Assembly: GCA_012965485.1 (NCBI GenBank) | Contig: DTSF01000234.1 | Span: 1 to 8,910, forward strand | From: Dehalococcoidia bacterium | GTDB taxonomy: Bacteria; Chloroflexota; Dehalococcoidia; SAR202; UBA826 | DNA length: 8,910 nt | Reading direction: 5' to 3' | Shown here: positions 6,830 through 8,910 of the stretch, in pieces | How the letters are laid out: each line of letters begins with the position of its first letter | Numbering within the stretch: the stretch's first letter is position 1 | Notes under the pieces: generated by a model | Seen by the model: only the letters and a program-made list of their open reading frames with translations | The model's database searches: none | Told to the model about the DNA's origin: nothing | Translations under genes and position numbers: made by a program

Positions 6830-8910
6830 CTATAAATCCCGTACCTTCATGATAATAACCCCTTGGTCGTCATATATTTTCTCGAGTTTTCCACCCAGAC
6901 CGTCATATATCTTTCTTAATCCATTGCTGGGGTAGTACAGTTTTTCCAACTCTCCTATTAATATATATTTGACCCCGTATTTGTCTATAAGATTCCCCGC
7001 CAACTCAAAGCCAGGTGTGGTGTAAATAGCATTAACATCGGCCATTCGAGAGTTTATTTCATTGCGATATCCCCATCTTTGTTGTTGTTGATGCCATTCC
7101 CACCCGATGACGGTTGGCAGGCCTGTATGGATCGAGATTCTGCCACCCCAGCGGTAAGTTGGAGTTACACCTTCCAAAATTACTGGTGATCCTTCAATGT
7201 TATCTCTAAGCCAATGGATTGCTGCCATATCCGCGGATAAATTTATGTCACCCTTTTCATCCTTATAAATCCCGTCTCTCACGAATTCATATCCGTCAAG
7301 AGTAAATGTTGTCACCGATTTGTAGAATCGGTCTTGTACTCTATCGGCCGTTCCAATGGTTGTATAAATCAGGCTCCCTGATACAAGTAGAAAGATAAAA
7401 ATGATCCAGCAGTATGAAAGTATCGATTTGAGTGAAAAAGATATTTGGTTGATTATTTGGTTTATTAGATTGTATAAGAAGTAGGCTGCCGCTATACCCA
7501 GAATAACCCAAACATGTAGATAGACCTTAAATACTGTATTCATCCTGTCGATATCCCCTTCAATTCTCCAGATATCTACGCCTATCACCACTAAGAAAGC
7601 CCCGATGGCAAGCAGGCAAGGGAAAAATGAATCAGAGTAGGAAGATTTGGAGTTTTTAAATATAAAGAAGCAGGAACTAACTAACAAGAAGATCATCAGC
7701 ATTGATACGGGAATAGCGCCTCCTAACATTCCGGATGACAATGCGATTATGAGATATCCGAAGAGCAAGACGGTAATCAAGAATAAAGCGAGAATCTTGG
7801 GATGGGATCTGTATACCCTTTCTGTTAGATCTTTAGCCGAAAATTTAAGCATGTTTTGGTGAGTTACGAATGGATACACTGAATAGATACACCAAGAGAA
7901 GGTTATTACCAAGAACAACCCGTTTATTGATATAAATTGGGGAAAGGTTGTTGTATTTGTTGTTCTCTCTATCCAATTGAAAAAAGTTACCGAATTAAGG
8001 TGATAAGGAAGGAACGAGAAATAAGCTATGGTCAGAATGTAAACAGATTTCCAAATTACCTTAAAAAGTGCCAAAGAATTTAATCCTCCTATTTGCCTGA
8101 GTTCAGCTATCAATAAGGACCCTATAGCTATAGCTGTATAAATAGGCACGTCCCACGTGTTTATTGCGGCCAAGCATCCTACGGACAGGCCCAGGACCGA
8201 TAAGGTTGGTAAGGATTTCCACCATATATTGCTGATATTATTGCGTGTTATGTGTAGAGATATCCCCACTACCAGAAGGGTAAATGGTATGGAAATCAAA
8301 TGAGCATGTAGATCTGCAAAAAGGAACGTAAAGAAAGGGAACTCTGTAATTTCATGCCCAGGCGGGTCAGGAAGCATCATCCGACTACTTCTCCAGTAGT
8401 CAAAGTCTGTAAGAATATTGGATCCAAATCTTATAGAATCCCAAACTTGGTAAAGCCCGTCTAGATTACCTAAAACACACACGAAAAGAATAGAAATTAT
8501 CCCTGCTATTGCAGGATTAATTTTGGTCGGATTTTTCTTTCTGGAAAGAATGTTTCTCCCTATTGAATACACAGAACAAGCAGACAAAGCGAAGAAAGTC
8601 GCGATCGCCAGGTTATAGGCTAATTCTGTTGTAATTCCAGTCAGATGGATCAAAGAGGCTACTATAAAATGACCCCAGTAGTAGTAATTCAAGTATCCCC
8701 CTGAAAACCACGGGTCATATGGAGGCATATAGGTCGATTTAACCACTGCATTGAGGTAAGCCAAATCCATTGGTTTTTCCCCCCCCCTGTAAGGGTGCCA
8801 TAGGTCAGGGTTCATCATTCGGATAAGAGTGAATGCTAAAAAGGAGCCAAGAAACAAGACTTCGAGGCTTATTATTTTTGACCAATTCGCTGAGAGGTAT
8901 TTGAAAATCT
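6830..8910 (-). CDS. DUF2298 (Chlor_Arch_YYY) polytopic membrane protein, N-terminus outside the window
   Basis: Large integral membrane protein of the DUF2298 family, known mainly from Chloroflexota and archaea. Its function is not established; its architecture resembles GT-C-fold membrane glycosyltransferases. Residues are numbered from the Leu codon TTG at 8855-8857. Conserved stretches are NPDLWHPYRGGEKPMD (16-31), PPYDPWFSGGYLNYYYWGH (45-63), FPFFTFLFADLHAH (173-186) and DRMNTVFKVYLHVW (437-450). At least ten hydrophobic segments are visible, for example about 62-75, 114-130, 187-202, 216-232, 310-330, 354-373, 381-400, 410-428, 447-464 and 482-500. The last ~170 residues are soluble, with GLPTVIGWEWHQQQQRW (579-595) and a closing YGVKYILIGELEKLYY stretch typical of the family. 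The frame continues without a stop to the window edge (for example WSKIISLEVLFLG), so the TTG is internal and the gene starts upstream. A G9 run encodes part of the RGGEKP motif. The next gene begins 125 bases downstream under its own promoter. Confidence 0.9.
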   Translation of the reverse strand, partial: IFKYLSANWSKIISLEVLFLGSFLAFTLIRMMNPDLWHPYRGGEKPMDLAYLNAVVKSTYMPPYDPWFSGGYLNYYYWGHFIVASLIHLTGITTELAYNLAIATFFALSACSVYSIGRNILSRKKNPTKINPAIAGIISILFVCVLGNLDGLYQVWDSIRFGSNILTDFDYWRSSRMMLPDPPGHEITEFPFFTFLFADLHAHLISIPFTLLVVGISLHITRNNISNIWWKSLPTLSVLGLSVGCLAAINTWDVPIYTAIAIGSLLIAELRQIGGLNSLALFKVIWKSVYILTIAYFSFLPYHLNSVTFFNWIERTTNTTTFPQFISINGLFLVITFSWCIYSVYPFVTHQNMLKFSAKDLTERVYRSHPKILALFLITVLLFGYLIIALSSGMLGGAIPVSMLMIFLLVSSCFFIFKNSKSSYSDSFFPCLLAIGAFLVVIGVDIWRIEGDIDRMNTVFKVYLHVWVILGIAAAYFLYNLINQIINQISFSLKSILSYCWIIFIFLLVSGSLIYTTIGTADRVQDRFYKSVTTFTLDGYEFVRDGIYKDEKGDINLSADMAAIHWLRDNIEGSPVILEGVTPTYRWGGRISIHTGLPTVIGWEWHQQQQRWGYRNEINSRMADVNAIYTTPGFELAGNLIDKYGVKYILIGELEKLYYPSNGLRKIYDGLGGKLEKIYDDQGVIIMKVRDL
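8779..8787 (-). repeat. G9 homopolymer tract inside the DUF2298 RGGEKP motif
   Basis: Nine consecutive G residues on the coding strand encode part of Arg-Gly-Gly-Glu (AGG GGG GGG GAA) and are followed directly by a run of A. The reading frame is intact, as shown by conserved family motifs on both sides. Confidence 0.9.

Noticed and set aside
6750..6935. 61 aa plus-strand frame crossing the intergenic gap into the DUF2298 C-terminus
   Set aside because: It runs antisense to the conserved end of DUF2298 and over the predicted promoter, with no start signal or recognisable motif.
7079..7090. (CAA)4 trinucleotide repeat in the DUF2298 gene
   Set aside because: It encodes the short Gln run of a conserved family region, cannot shift the frame, and is too short to be notable.
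8855..8857. TTG at 8855-8857 as the start of the DUF2298 protein
   Set aside because: The frame continues upstream to the window edge with hydrophobic, family-like sequence, so this Leu is internal.

Overview
The window is a gene-dense bacterial segment, moderately AT-rich, with six genes and no RNA genes, CRISPR arrays, insertion sequences or phage genes that I can see. The gene mix (a DUF2298 'Chlor_Arch_YYY' membrane protein, two different CaiB/BaiF CoA-transferases, a cytosolic S9 peptidase, AT-leaning codon use) is most like an uncultured marine Chloroflexota of the SAR202 type. That assignment is an inference from gene content, not a phylogenetic result.

Layout. On the + strand at the left edge is dinB (DNA polymerase IV), missing only its first few codons. 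It converges on a minus-strand series with 3 bases between the two stop codons. Reading the minus strand in transcription order from the right edge: a large polytopic DUF2298 protein whose N-terminus lies beyond the window; a 125-base intergenic gap holding a good sigma-70-like promoter; then a tight four-gene unit of CaiB/BaiF CoA-transferase (406 aa), CaiB/BaiF CoA-transferase (437 aa), a putative clan GH-A TIM-barrel hydrolase-like protein (373 aa) and an S9-family prolyl-oligopeptidase-type serine peptidase (647 aa). The junctions are a 4-base ATGA overlap, a 17-base gap and an 8-base gap, so the four are very probably one operon.

How the genes may work together. The two CoA-transferases are translationally coupled. 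Only the second one keeps the family's catalytic aspartate (D186); the first has glutamine (Q172) at the equivalent place and also lacks the usual AGP motif near its N-terminus. This suggests a heteromeric class III CoA-transferase with one catalytic and one non-catalytic subunit. The hydrolase-like protein and the peptidase downstream suggest a catabolic role, but no substrate can be read from the sequence. dinB and DUF2298 look like unrelated flanking genes.

The best candidate for something unusual is the asymmetric CoA-transferase pair in an operon with a GH-A-like protein. Two 9-base homopolymer tracts inside genes, one just after the peptidase start and one inside a conserved DUF2298 motif, are also worth checking.
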